Below are positions 53,975 to 61,664 of a stretch of 64,000 nucleotides of DNA, in pieces. The DNA is from Caballeronia jiangsuensis (lineage in GTDB: Bacteria > Pseudomonadota > Gammaproteobacteria > Burkholderiales > Burkholderiaceae): positions 310,001-374,000 of the forward strand of contig JFHF01000001.1 of the NCBI GenBank assembly GCA_000648925.1, written 5' to 3'. The notes under the pieces were generated by a model. The model was not told where the DNA came from. It was given only the letters and a program-made list of their open reading frames with translations, and ran no database searches. Positions within the stretch are counted from its first letter, which is position 1; every line of letters starts with the position of its first letter. Position numbers and translations under genes: made by a program.

Positions 53975-55153
53975 ATGCCTCTTCCTCTTCTCGCGCTGGC
54001 GATCAGCGCGTTCGCCATCGGCACGACGGAGTTCGTCATCATGGGCCTGCTGCCCAACGTCGCGCACGATCTGTCCGTGTCGATTCCGTCAGCGGGCCTG
54101 CTCGTCACCGGTTACGCGCTCGGCGTCGCAGTCGGCGCGCCGCTGCTCGCCGTGCTGACGAGCAAGCTGCCGCGCAAGCTCGCGCTGCAAGGGCTCATGC
54201 TCGTGTTCATCGTCGGCAACGTGCTGTGCGCGGTCGCGCCGGACTATGGTCTGCTGATGGCCGCGCGCGTCGTGACGTCGTTCGCGCACGGCTCGTTCTT
54301 CGGCATCGGCGCGGTCGTGGCCGCGTCGCTCGTGCCGGCGGACAAGCGCGCGAGCGCCATCGCGCTGATGTTCACCGGCCTCACGCTCGCGAACGTGCTG
54401 GGCGTGCCGTTCGGGACGTTCATCGGTCAGGAGTTGGGGTGGCGCGCGACGTTCTGGATCGTCGCGGGACTGGGCGTGCTTTCCGCGCTCGGCGTGACCG
54501 CGCTCGTGCCGAATCGTCACGATGCCGCGCCCAGCGGACTCGGACGCGAAGTGCGCGTGCTGCGCGACGGCCAGGTCTGGCTCGCGCTCTCGATGACCGT
54601 GCTCGGTTTCGGCGGCGTGTTCGTCGTGTTCACGTATATCGCGCCGATTCTCGAACAGGTCGGCGGTTTCTCGCCGCGCGCCGTCACGCTGATTCTGGTG
54701 CTGTTCGGCGTCGGGCTGACGATCGGCAATACGATCGGCGGCAAGCTCGCCGACCGCGCGCTGATGCCTTCGCTGATGGGCATTCTGTTCGCGCTCGCGA
54801 TTATCATGGCCGTGTTCGCGAAGACGAGCCACAGTCAGATCGGCGCGATCGTCACGATTTTCGTGTGGGGCATCGCGGCGTTCGCGACGGTGCCGCCGTT
54901 GCAGGCGCGCGTCGTCGAGAAGGCGAAGGACGCGCCGAATCTCGCATCGACGCTCAATATCGGCGCGTTCAACGTCGGCAATGCAGGCGGCGCGTGGCTC
55001 GGCGGCGCAGTGCTCACGCACGGTCACGGTCTCGATGCGCTCCCGTGGGCGGCAGCGGTGGTCGCGCTCGCGGCCCTCGCGGTGACGTGGTTCGCCGCGC
55101 GGCTGGATGCGCCGCGCATTACATCCGAAGTAAAAGCAGCCGACGCTTGCTGA
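53975..55153 (+). CDS. MFS transporter, DHA1 (AraJ/YdhP-like) exporter
   Basis: A 392-residue major-facilitator protein with about twelve helices. The N-terminus LALAISAFAIGTTEFVIMGLLPNVAHDLSVSIPSAGLLVTGYALGVAVGAPLLA in parts is diagnostic of the AraJ/YdhP drug-efflux group. The second half shows LGFGGVFVVFTYIAPILEQVGGFS and TIGNTIGGKLADRAL. The likely function is efflux of a small organic molecule; the substrate is unknown. SD GGAG precedes the ATG and the VOC stop is 12 nt upstream, so the two are co-transcribed. Confidence 0.92.
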   Translation: MPLPLLALAISAFAIGTTEFVIMGLLPNVAHDLSVSIPSAGLLVTGYALGVAVGAPLLAVLTSKLPRKLALQGLMLVFIVGNVLCAVAPDYGLLMAARVVTSFAHGSFFGIGAVVAASLVPADKRASAIALMFTGLTLANVLGVPFGTFIGQELGWRATFWIVAGLGVLSALGVTALVPNRHDAAPSGLGREVRVLRDGQVWLALSMTVLGFGGVFVVFTYIAPILEQVGGFSPRAVTLILVLFGVGLTIGNTIGGKLADRALMPSLMGILFALAIIMAVFAKTSHSQIGAIVTIFVWGIAAFATVPPLQARVVEKAKDAPNLASTLNIGAFNVGNAGGAWLGGAVLTHGHGLDALPWAAAVVALAALAVTWFAARLDAPRITSEVKAADAC

Positions 55154-55159
55154 ACGCTT

Positions 55160-55195
55160 ATCATGTTGGCTCAACGTAATTCGAGCCAACATGAT
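55160..55195 (+). repeat. Perfect 13-bp inverted repeat covering the HAD gene start codon
   Basis: ATCATGTTGGCTC (55160–55172), a 10-nt loop, then GAGCCAACATGAT (55183–55195). The second arm includes the HAD start codon at 55191–55193. No Shine-Dalgarno is visible next to it. The RNA stem would hide the start codon; no T-run follows, so it is not an intrinsic terminator. Confidence 0.75.
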
Positions 55196-55877
55196 CGATC
55201 ATCTCATCTGCGATTGCGACGGCGTGCTCGTCGATAGCGAAGTCATCGCGGATCGCGTGATGCTGGACGTCCTGACCGAGACGTTTCCCGGCATCGACTT
55301 CAAACCGGCCGTCAAGACGGCTTTCGGGCAGCAGACTTCGCGCTTCCTGACCTATCTGGAGACGAAGTTCGGCACCGTGATGCCGCCGGATTTCGTCAAC
55401 ACGATCGAGGCGCGCGTCGCGGTGGAACTCGCCCGCTCGGTCGGACCGATCGCCGGCGTGCGCGCGGCGCTCGAATCTTGCGGCTTGCCGGTCGCGGTGG
55501 TGTCGAACAGCCGCCTGGAGCGCGTGCGCGCTTCGGTGCGGCGCGCGGGCCTGGACGAAGTCGTCGGCGCACGCGTGTTCAGCGCGCAGCAGGTCGAGCG
55601 GCCGAAGCCTTATCCCGATGTGTATCTGCTCGCGGCGCGCACGCTCGATGTCGCGCCCGATCGCTGTCTCGTCGTGGAAGACAGCGTCGCCGGGCTGACG
55701 GCGGCGCGCGCGGCGGGCATGAAGACCATCGCGTTCGTCGGTGCGAGCCATATTCCGTCCGGCTACGCGCAGGTGCTGCGCGAAACCGGTATCACACGGA
55801 TCATGGAGCACATGGACGAACTTCCCGGGCTCGTCGCCGCAGGCGTGCGCGGGGATTTCGGCGACGTGCTGTCCTGA
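55191..55877 (+). CDS. HAD-superfamily phosphatase (YieH-like)
   Basis: A 228-residue HAD subfamily IA phosphatase. Motif I is LICDCDGVLVDSEVIADRV, motif II is VAVVSNSRLERVRASV, and motifs III/IV are KPYPDVYLLAARTL…CLVVEDSVAGLTAARAAGMKTI. It resembles YieH-type 6-phosphogluconate and β-phosphoglucomutase-type enzymes; the substrate is not shown. It begins 37 nt after the MFS stop, with its ATG inside a perfect 13-bp hairpin. It is convergent with ribB, 12 nt apart. Confidence 0.9.
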   Translation: MIDHLICDCDGVLVDSEVIADRVMLDVLTETFPGIDFKPAVKTAFGQQTSRFLTYLETKFGTVMPPDFVNTIEARVAVELARSVGPIAGVRAALESCGLPVAVVSNSRLERVRASVRRAGLDEVVGARVFSAQQVERPKPYPDVYLLAARTLDVAPDRCLVVEDSVAGLTAARAAGMKTIAFVGASHIPSGYAQVLRETGITRIMEHMDELPGLVAAGVRGDFGDVLS

Positions 55878-55889
55878 GCGCTTAGAGAC

Positions 55890-56627
55890 TCAGGCCGCTT
55901 CTTCCACGGTCTCGCGCGCCGCTGCGAGCGCGGCGCGGAATTCGACCAGTTCCGCGATGGTGAGCATCGGCAGGCGATGCTCCTGCGCAAAGCGCTCGAC
56001 TTGCTCGCCACGCGTCATCGTGCCGTCCGGGTTCATCAGTTCGCACAGCACGCCGGCGGGCTTGAGTCCGGCGAGGATCGCCAGATCGACGGTGCCTTCC
56101 GTGTGGCCGCGCCGTGCGAGCACACCGCCCGGCATCGCGCGCAGCGGGAAGACGTGACCCGGCCGGACGATATCGCCAGGCTTCGCATGATCGGCGATGG
56201 CCGCGCGAATCGTCGTCACGCGATCCGCCGCCGACACACCCGTGGTCACACCTTCACGCGCTTCGATCGACACCGTGAACGCGGTGCCGTAGCGGCTGCC
56301 GTTGGCGGCGGCCATCGGCGGGAGTTCGAGCGCGCGCACTCGGTCGTCGGGCAGGCACAGGCACACGATGCCGCTGCATTCGCGGATCAGAAGCGCCATG
56401 GTGGCGTCGGTGAGTTTCTCGGCGGCGACGATCAGATCGGCTTCGTTTTCGCGATCGTCATCGTCCTGCAAGACGACGGGGCGGCCTTCGCGCATGGCGT
56501 CGAGCGCTGCGGCGATACGCGGCGGAACGTCGAGCGAAGCGAGCTGGGAAAGATCGGCAAAGGCGTCGTCAGCGACGACGGAGGGTGCGGCGAACGACAG
56601 GCTGTTGCTGGCTTGGGTCTGGGACAT
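55890..56627 (-). CDS. ribB: 3,4-dihydroxy-2-butanone-4-phosphate synthase
   Basis: A 245-residue RibB enzyme forming the four-carbon precursor of riboflavin from ribulose-5-phosphate. Seen: [29 protein letters not shown] (about residue 45, with the acidic metal site), [14 protein letters not shown]-type core as [17 protein letters not shown], GRxGHTEG as [18 protein letters not shown], and [14 protein letters not shown]. No GTP cyclohydrolase II domain is attached. The start at 56627 (MSQTQASN) is chosen; the extension to 56747 runs into the leader. It is controlled by the FMN riboswitch upstream. Confidence 0.95.
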   Translation of the reverse strand: MSQTQASNSLSFAAPSVVADDAFADLSQLASLDVPPRIAAALDAMREGRPVVLQDDDDRENEADLIVAAEKLTDATMALLIRECSGIVCLCLPDDRVRALELPPMAAANGSRYGTAFTVSIEAREGVTTGVSAADRVTTIRAAIADHAKPGDIVRPGHVFPLRAMPGGVLARRGHTEGTVDLAILAGLKPAGVLCELMNPDGTMTRGEQVERFAQEHRLPMLTIAELVEFRAALAAARETVEEAA

Positions 56628-56782
56628 GTGAAACGCTCTCGCGAGAAAATTAAGCGAAAAACGTTTCAGGGCATTGCAAACAGACAGAACGACACCCCGC
56701 GGCGACACGCCCGAAGGCGCGGCGTCGTCCGGTTCGGCGCGATGCAAGACTCGCCTAGGGGAACGGACATGACCATCTGCAC
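56628..56782 (-). other. Expression platform between FMN riboswitch and ribB
   Basis: About 155 nt of untranslated leader separate the aptamer from ribB. It contains GC-rich complementary stretches around 56690–56730 and T-runs at about 56650–56660 on the minus strand. A terminator or RBS-sequestering switch is expected; I could not settle which. A GAGAG Shine-Dalgarno-like stretch precedes the ribB ATG. Confidence 0.5.
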
Positions 56783-56936
56783 ATCTTCTCTCATCCGGAC
56801 TGTGACCGTCGGCTCTGGCATTTCACCAGATCTGCTGACCCCGCGCATGTTGCCGGCGCGGGCGCTCGCGGGCTCATGGTCCGGCCGCGAGGCCTCGCCA
56901 CATACCGCCGGTGGGGAATTACACCCCGCCCTGAAG
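56783..56936 (-). promoter_or_regulatory. FMN riboswitch (RFN element) upstream of ribB
   Basis: Read on the minus strand, all conserved RFN blocks are present in order: GGGCGGGGTGTAATTCCCC, ACCGGCGGT, GAGCCCGCGAGC, CAGATCTGGTGAAATGCC, AGAGCCGACGGTCA and CAGTCCGGATGAGAGAAG. FMN binding lowers expression of riboflavin genes. It precedes ribB in the right direction, so regulation of ribB by FMN is a safe assignment. Confidence 0.97.
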
Positions 56937-57056
56937 ACGTACTGAATGCTGCGCGGCCGAAGCCTCGACAGCTTTTTTAGGATACCGCACGCCGGCGATT
57001 TTTGCACCGCCGCATGGCGCGGCGTTCCGGAAAACGACATGAGCGCTTCGGTTCCG

Positions 57057-58559
57057 CTAGCTGTCCGCCCATGCCTTCGCTGCGCTGACCGCGCGTTGCC
57101 ATCCGGCGATACAGGACTCGATCTCCGGTTCCGGCATCGACGGACTGAACCGGCGCTCCAGTTGCCATTGCGCCTTGAGTTCATCGACATCCTTCCAGTA
57201 GCCGACCGCGAGCCCCGCGAGATACGCCGCGCCGAGCGCCGTCGTTTCCGCGATGCGCGGGCGCGCGACTTCGACGCCGAGGATGTCGGCCTGAAACTGC
57301 ATCAGCAGATTGTTCGCGCAGGCGCCGCCATCGACGCGCAATTCGCCGATGCGCATGCCCGAGTCCGCTTCCATTGCCTTGAGCACGTCGAGCGACTGAT
57401 AGGCGATCGAATCGAGCGCCGCGCGCGCGATATGACCCGATGTCGTGCCGCGCGTGACGCCGAAGAGCGTTCCGCGAGCGCGCGCGTTCCAGTGCGGCGC
57501 GCCGAGCCCGGCGAATGCGGGCACGAGATAGACGCCGTCGCTATGCGGCACGCCGCGCGCAAGCGTTTCGATTTCACTTGCGTGGCGAATGAGGCCGAGC
57601 CCGTCGCGCAGCCACTGCACGACCGCGCCCGCGATGAAGATGCTGCCTTCGAGCGCGTAATTGACCTCGTCGCCGATCTGCCAGGCGATCGTCGTAACGA
57701 GGTTGTTGCGTGACTCGATCGGCTTGTCGCCCGTATTCATGACGAGAAAGCAGCCGGTGCCGTAGGTGTTCTTCACCATGCCGGAATCCGTGCACATCTG
57801 TCCGAAGAGGGCCGCGTGCTGATCGCCGGCAAGCGACGCGAGCGGGACGTCCGCGGCGAACACGGTGCCTCGCGTCGCGCCATAAACCTCGGACGACGTG
57901 CGCACTTCGGGCAGCATGCTGCGCGGTATGTCGAGCGCGTCGAGCAGCTCGTCGTCCCAGCGTCGCTCATGAATGTTGAAGAGCATGGTGCGCGATGCGT
58001 TCGTGATGTCCGTGACATGCAGGCCCTGCCGCGTGAAATTCCATACGAGCCAGCTATCGACGGTGCCGAACGCGAGTCGTCCTTGTTTCGCCTTGTCGCG
58101 GGCGCCCTCGATGTTGTCGAGAATCCAGCGGATCTTCGTCGCCGAGAAATACGCGTCGATGGGCAGGCCCGTCTTCGCGCGCACCATCGATTCGAGGCCG
58201 CGCGATTTGAGTTCGTCGCAGAAGCCGGCTGTGCGACGGTCCTGCCAGACGATCGCGTTGTAGATCGGCTTGCCCGTCTCGCGGTCCCAGACGATCGTGG
58301 TTTCGCGCTGATTCGTGATGCCGACCGCCGCGATTGACGAAGCGCTCGCGCCGGCGCGCGTGACGGCTTCGGCGGCGACGCCGGCCTGCGTCGACCAGAT
58401 TTCCTGCGGATCGTGCTCGACCCAGCCAGCTTCCGGATAAATCTGCTGGAATTCCTTCTGCGCCACGGACACGACGTTGCCGTTTCTGTCGAACAGCATG
58501 GCGCGCGAACTGGTCGTGCCCTGGTCGAGCGCGAGAATGTACTGATCCTGCATGGTCAT
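57057..58559 (-). CDS. glpK: Glycerol kinase
   Basis: A 500-residue FGGY-family kinase phosphorylating glycerol to glycerol-3-phosphate. Motifs: [17 protein letters not shown] at the start, [67 protein letters not shown] and [21 protein letters not shown]. Length is normal. ATG at 58559 gives MTMQDQ; M3 is also possible. glpF, glpD and glpR are not adjacent. Its upstream region holds an unusual set of inverted repeats. Confidence 0.97.
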   Translation of the reverse strand: MTMQDQYILALDQGTTSSRAMLFDRNGNVVSVAQKEFQQIYPEAGWVEHDPQEIWSTQAGVAAEAVTRAGASASSIAAVGITNQRETTIVWDRETGKPIYNAIVWQDRRTAGFCDELKSRGLESMVRAKTGLPIDAYFSATKIRWILDNIEGARDKAKQGRLAFGTVDSWLVWNFTRQGLHVTDITNASRTMLFNIHERRWDDELLDALDIPRSMLPEVRTSSEVYGATRGTVFAADVPLASLAGDQHAALFGQMCTDSGMVKNTYGTGCFLVMNTGDKPIESRNNLVTTIAWQIGDEVNYALEGSIFIAGAVVQWLRDGLGLIRHASEIETLARGVPHSDGVYLVPAFAGLGAPHWNARARGTLFGVTRGTTSGHIARAALDSIAYQSLDVLKAMEADSGMRIGELRVDGGACANNLLMQFQADILGVEVARPRIAETTALGAAYLAGLAVGYWKDVDELKAQWQLERRFSPSMPEPEIESCIAGWQRAVSAAKAWADS

Positions 58560-58648
58560 CTCCGATTTGAGCCGACATCGACGCGTCGTGCCGCGCCAGC
58601 CGATGTCCGTTTGCGCAATCTATCGGAGCGAGGCCCCGCGGACAACCT

Positions 58649-58719
58649 GGCCGAATGGCATAGGCCGCGTGACACATCTGGCTCGAATGTCATTCGGCCT
58701 ATGCCATTCGGCCGAGTGG
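58649..58719. repeat. 19-bp perfect inverted repeat with repeated GGCCGAATG units, upstream of glpK
   Basis: GGCCGAATGGCATAGGCCG (58649–58667) and its exact reverse complement (58695–58713) are separated by 27 nt. Between and beside them are CGAATG-t-CATTCG (58684–58696), a CATTCGGCC at 58691–58699, and GGCCGAGTG at 58710–58718. The 9-mer GGCCGAATG thus occurs about five times in either orientation within 70 nt. It lies between the divergent glpK and lipoprotein genes. Confidence 0.75.
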
Positions 58720-58777
58720 CGCGACGGTTCCGTTCGTCCGATACTGGCGGCACGAAATTCGATCGAAGGTGAATGCC

Positions 58778-59158
58778 ATGCGAATGCTGTGGGTTTCAGG
58801 CGTGCTGAGTGCGGCGTTGCTGGCGGGCTGCGTGGGAACACCCAGTCTGGACGGAACGATGGGCGCGCCTTCGTTCAATGCGCTGCAGGGCATGTGCGGG
58901 ACGTCCCCGGTCGATTACGGCGCGGATGCGCAATCGGTCTATTCGACGTTTTACGACGCTTATGTGGCCGAGCGACGCGGCGGGCTGTCGAGAGAGCGCT
59001 TCTGCGCGTTCCAGACGGCGATCGCCGAGCGTTATCGCGCCTATCAGGCGAATCCCGGTCTCGAGGCGCAGAGCGCGTGGGCGAGTTTCTTCCTGGATCA
59101 GCGAGCACAGGCGCTGAGCTGGCGTGCCGCGGTCGACCCGACCCTGCGTGCCGGCTGA
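58778..59158 (+). CDS. Predicted lipoprotein of unknown function, 126 aa
   Basis: A 126-residue protein with a signal peptide and lipobox: VLSAALLAGC, cleavage before the Cys at about residue 18. The mature part has two more cysteines (LQGMCGTSPV and RERFCAFQTA) that could form a disulfide, and is otherwise helical and alanine-rich. Start chosen at 58778 because AAGGTG (58766–58771) precedes it; a GTG at 58769 is in frame. No recognisable family. It is divergent from glpK across the repeat cluster. Membrane attachment is well supported; the role is unknown. Confidence 0.78.
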   Translation: MRMLWVSGVLSAALLAGCVGTPSLDGTMGAPSFNALQGMCGTSPVDYGADAQSVYSTFYDAYVAERRGGLSRERFCAFQTAIAERYRAYQANPGLEAQSAWASFFLDQRAQALSWRAAVDPTLRAG

Positions 59159-59193
59159 AGTGACTCGTCGAGAGATATGAGAGGAGGTGAAGC

Positions 59194-59216
59194 GGACGCG
59201 GCCGAGGGCCGCGTCC
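59194..59216. terminator. Stem-loop between the convergent lipoprotein and 65-aa genes
   Basis: GGACGCGGCC / GGCCGCGTCC with a 3-nt loop, a 10-bp perfect stem. No T-run on either side, so termination efficiency is uncertain. Confidence 0.5.
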
Positions 59217-59234
59217 CGAGCCCTGCTACGCGTG

Positions 59235-59432
59235 CTACGAGTAACGCTTGAAAGCCTTGACGGTCGAATCGCCGGTGGCGGTGAGGCGCCATTGCTGGCG
59301 TCCGGATGCGAGATTTTCGAGTTGAACGAGCTGACGTTCGAGCAGAGCGTCGAGCTCCTGGCGTTCCATATCGACCTGATTGGGTGCTTCCTGAACCAGT
59401 AGCAGCGTGGCAAATTCGTGCGGACTCAGCAT
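59235..59432 (-). CDS. Small winged-helix-like protein, 65 aa
   Basis: A 65-residue protein beginning MLSPHEFATLLLVQEAPNQ. GGAG lies 6 nt before the ATG at 59432, deciding this start over ATG 59444 and the longer frame. The pattern LDALLERQLVQLENLASGRQQWRLTATGDSTVKAF resembles the recognition helix and wing of MarR/winged-helix proteins (…L..L.ERQLV…E…G…RLT..G…L.AF), but with only about 40 residues of it. Possibly a small DNA-binding or modulatory protein. I believe similar proteins occur in Burkholderia, but cannot name a family. Confidence 0.65.
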   Translation of the reverse strand: MLSPHEFATLLLVQEAPNQVDMERQELDALLERQLVQLENLASGRQQWRLTATGDSTVKAFKRYS

Positions 59433-59896
59433 TGTGTTCTCCATGACGACCGAACGGCATAAGCAGCCGGCTTTGTAAGCCGGATCTTTTTGCTTCGAAA
59501 CGTTGTACGGGAAAACTGAAAAAACGCCGGGCAAACGCGTTGAGTTTTTGTACTGCGGATGCCGGGAATTGGGATTGTAGGCAAGTGTCTGACAAGTGCC
59601 AAATGCGCGTTGAAAATTTTCGCTTTGACTTTTTGCGGCTGTGGAAGCGGTCCATCGCTTACGCTAATTCGGAGAATCAACTTGAAGTTCGTGCGGCGGC
59701 GCACACAAGCAAGGTGCTTTGAAAGCGCAACGATCAGAGCGGACGTCTGCGACGGATTCATGCGCACTTTTCATTAATTTATACGATAAATGAATTTGTT
59801 TTGGATTAAGTGGACAATGCAATATTCCTCTTTTGCCCGGCTGGCTCGCGAAATCGCCCGCCATGTTCTGCCCGCAGGTATCTCGGACTTCATTCA
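59433..59896. other. 464-nt intergenic region upstream of the γ-glutamyltransferase gene
   Basis: No convincing gene. It holds a hairpin CCGGCTT-tgt-AAGCCGG followed by TTTTT on the plus strand (59467–59491), a T-rich stretch near 59620–59640, and an AT-rich segment (59766–59815) with the dyad ATTTAT-acg-ATAAAT (59777–59791), a likely promoter/operator for the downstream gene. Base composition is more AT-rich than the flanking genes. Confidence 0.5.
59467..59491 (+). terminator. Intrinsic-terminator-like hairpin
   Basis: A 7-bp stem CCGGCTT / AAGCCGG with a 3-nt loop, then ATC and TTTTT. It faces plus-strand transcripts coming from the lipoprotein side, though 300 nt away. On the minus strand it lies 35 nt upstream of the 65-aa gene and could be an operator instead. 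Confidence 0.5.
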
Positions 59897-61534
59897 ATGA
59901 CTCGCTTCAACTGGCAAAACCCCTATCCCACGCCGCGCCTGCCGGTGTTCGCCCGCAATATCGTTTCGACGTCGCATCCGCTGGCCGCGCAGGCCGGCCT
60001 GCGCATGTTGTGGAAAGGCGGCAATGCCGTCGACGCAGCCATCGCTGCTGCGGCGGCCATCACCGTCGTTGAACCCGTGTCATGCGGGCTGGGCGGCGAT
60101 GCTTTCGCGCTCGTCTGGGATGGCCAGAAGCTACACGGTCTGAACGCATCGGGCGTGTCGCCGGCGGCGTGGAACGTCGACTATTTCCGTGGCAAGTACG
60201 GCGAAGAGAACGGACTCGCCCGGCAACCCAAGCGCGGCTGGGATGCGGTGACGGTGCCGGGCGTCATCGCCGGATGGGAGGCGCTGCATTCGAAGTTCGG
60301 CTCGCTGCCCTTCGCGGACCTGATGGAGCCGGCCATCGAGATCGCGGAACGCGGTCATGCGGTGGCGAGCATCGTCGCGTACAAGTGGGCGGCGGCGGTG
60401 CCGGAGCTCAAGGATCAACCGGGCTTCGCGGATGTGTTCATGCCGCGCGGCCGCGCGCCCGAAGTGAGCGAACTCGTGCGCTTCCCGGGCCACGCGAAAA
60501 CGCTGCGCCTGCTCGCACAGCATGGTCCGCGCGCGTTCTACGAAGGCGAGAGCGCCGAACGCATCGCCGCGTTCGCGCGTGAGGGCGGCGCCGCGATGAC
60601 GATGGACGACCTGCGCAACTATCGCGCGGACTGGGTCGAGCCGATCAGCAAGGACTATCGCGGCTACACCGTGCATGAGATTCCGCCGAACGGGCAGGGC
60701 ATCGCGGCGCTTATCGCGCTAGGTATTCTCGACAAGTTCGATGTGAGCGCGCTGAGCGTCGATCGCATCGAGTCGCAGCATTTGCAGATCGAGGCGATGA
60801 AGCTCGCCTTTGCTGACGTCTATCGCTACGTCGCCGATCCGCGTTCCATGGAAGTGACGCCCGAGCAGATGCTCGACGACGCGTATCTGACGCAGCGCGC
60901 CAAGCTCATCGACCCGTCGAAGGCGACGCAGTTCGACTTCGGCATGCCGAAGGCTGGCGGCACCATCTACATGTCGGTTGCCGATGAGCGCGGCATGATG
61001 GTGAGCTTCATCCAGTCGAACTACATGGGCTTCGGCTCGGGCGTGGTCGTCCCCGACACGGGCATCGCGCTGCAGAACCGGGGCTGCGGCTTCTCCATGG
61101 ATCCGAAGTCCGCGAACGTCGTGGAAGGCGGCAAGCGCCCGTTCCACACGATCATCCCGGCGTTCCTCACGCAGGAAGTCGATGGTCAGCGCGAAGCCGT
61201 CATGAGCTTCGGTGTGATGGGCGGCGATATGCAGCCGCAAGGCCATCTGCAATCGATCGTGCGCATGCTCGACTACGGTCAGCAGCCGCAGGCAGCGTGC
61301 GACGCACCGCGCTGGAAGGTGAATCGCGATTTCACGATCGACATCGAGGCCACGCTCGATCCCGAAACCGCGCGTGCGTTGGAAGGCCTCGGCCACACGA
61401 TCAAGTCCGTCGACGATCCGTACATGGACTTCGGCTCGGGCCAATACATCTGGAAGCTCGATCGCAACGATCCCGAGCGCGGGTATGTCGCGGCAAGCGA
61501 CAGCCGGCGCGACGGACTCGCAGCAGGGTTCTAA
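59897..61534 (+). CDS. γ-Glutamyltransferase-family enzyme, apparently cytoplasmic
   Basis: A 545-residue γ-glutamyltranspeptidase-fold (Ntn hydrolase) protein. The start is ATTR-poor but has the family blocks VSTSHPLAAQAGLRMLWKGGNAVDAAIAAAAAITVVEPVSCGLGGDAF in overlapping parts. The self-cleavage nucleophile is Thr356 in KAGGTIYMSVADERG, giving a large and a small subunit; GKRPFHTIIPAFL and VMGGDMQPQGHLQS follow. There is no signal peptide, unlike classical periplasmic GGT, so it resembles the YwrD-like branch. Start at 59897 (MTRFNWQNPYP); the frame extends to 59810. The substrate is unclear. Confidence 0.87.
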   Translation: MTRFNWQNPYPTPRLPVFARNIVSTSHPLAAQAGLRMLWKGGNAVDAAIAAAAAITVVEPVSCGLGGDAFALVWDGQKLHGLNASGVSPAAWNVDYFRGKYGEENGLARQPKRGWDAVTVPGVIAGWEALHSKFGSLPFADLMEPAIEIAERGHAVASIVAYKWAAAVPELKDQPGFADVFMPRGRAPEVSELVRFPGHAKTLRLLAQHGPRAFYEGESAERIAAFAREGGAAMTMDDLRNYRADWVEPISKDYRGYTVHEIPPNGQGIAALIALGILDKFDVSALSVDRIESQHLQIEAMKLAFADVYRYVADPRSMEVTPEQMLDDAYLTQRAKLIDPSKATQFDFGMPKAGGTIYMSVADERGMMVSFIQSNYMGFGSGVVVPDTGIALQNRGCGFSMDPKSANVVEGGKRPFHTIIPAFLTQEVDGQREAVMSFGVMGGDMQPQGHLQSIVRMLDYGQQPQAACDAPRWKVNRDFTIDIEATLDPETARALEGLGHTIKSVDDPYMDFGSGQYIWKLDRNDPERGYVAASDSRRDGLAAGF

Positions 61535-61543
61535 AGCCACCAT

Positions 61544-61572
61544 CGGAGACCGCGCATCGAGCGGTCTCCGTT
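61544..61572 (+). terminator. Stem-loop terminator after the γ-glutamyltransferase gene
   Basis: A 10-bp perfect stem CGGAGACCGC / GCGGTCTCCG with a 7-nt loop, 9 nt after the stop codon. The following TT is short, so part of the transcript may continue into the MHS gene. Confidence 0.6.
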
Positions 61573-61664
61573 CATAAAAAAACCGCATCGATCGCTGCGA
61601 TTTTGCAGGCGACAGGGATACGCACGCCCGTATCCACGATGGGGAAGCAGGGGGAGGAGAAGTC

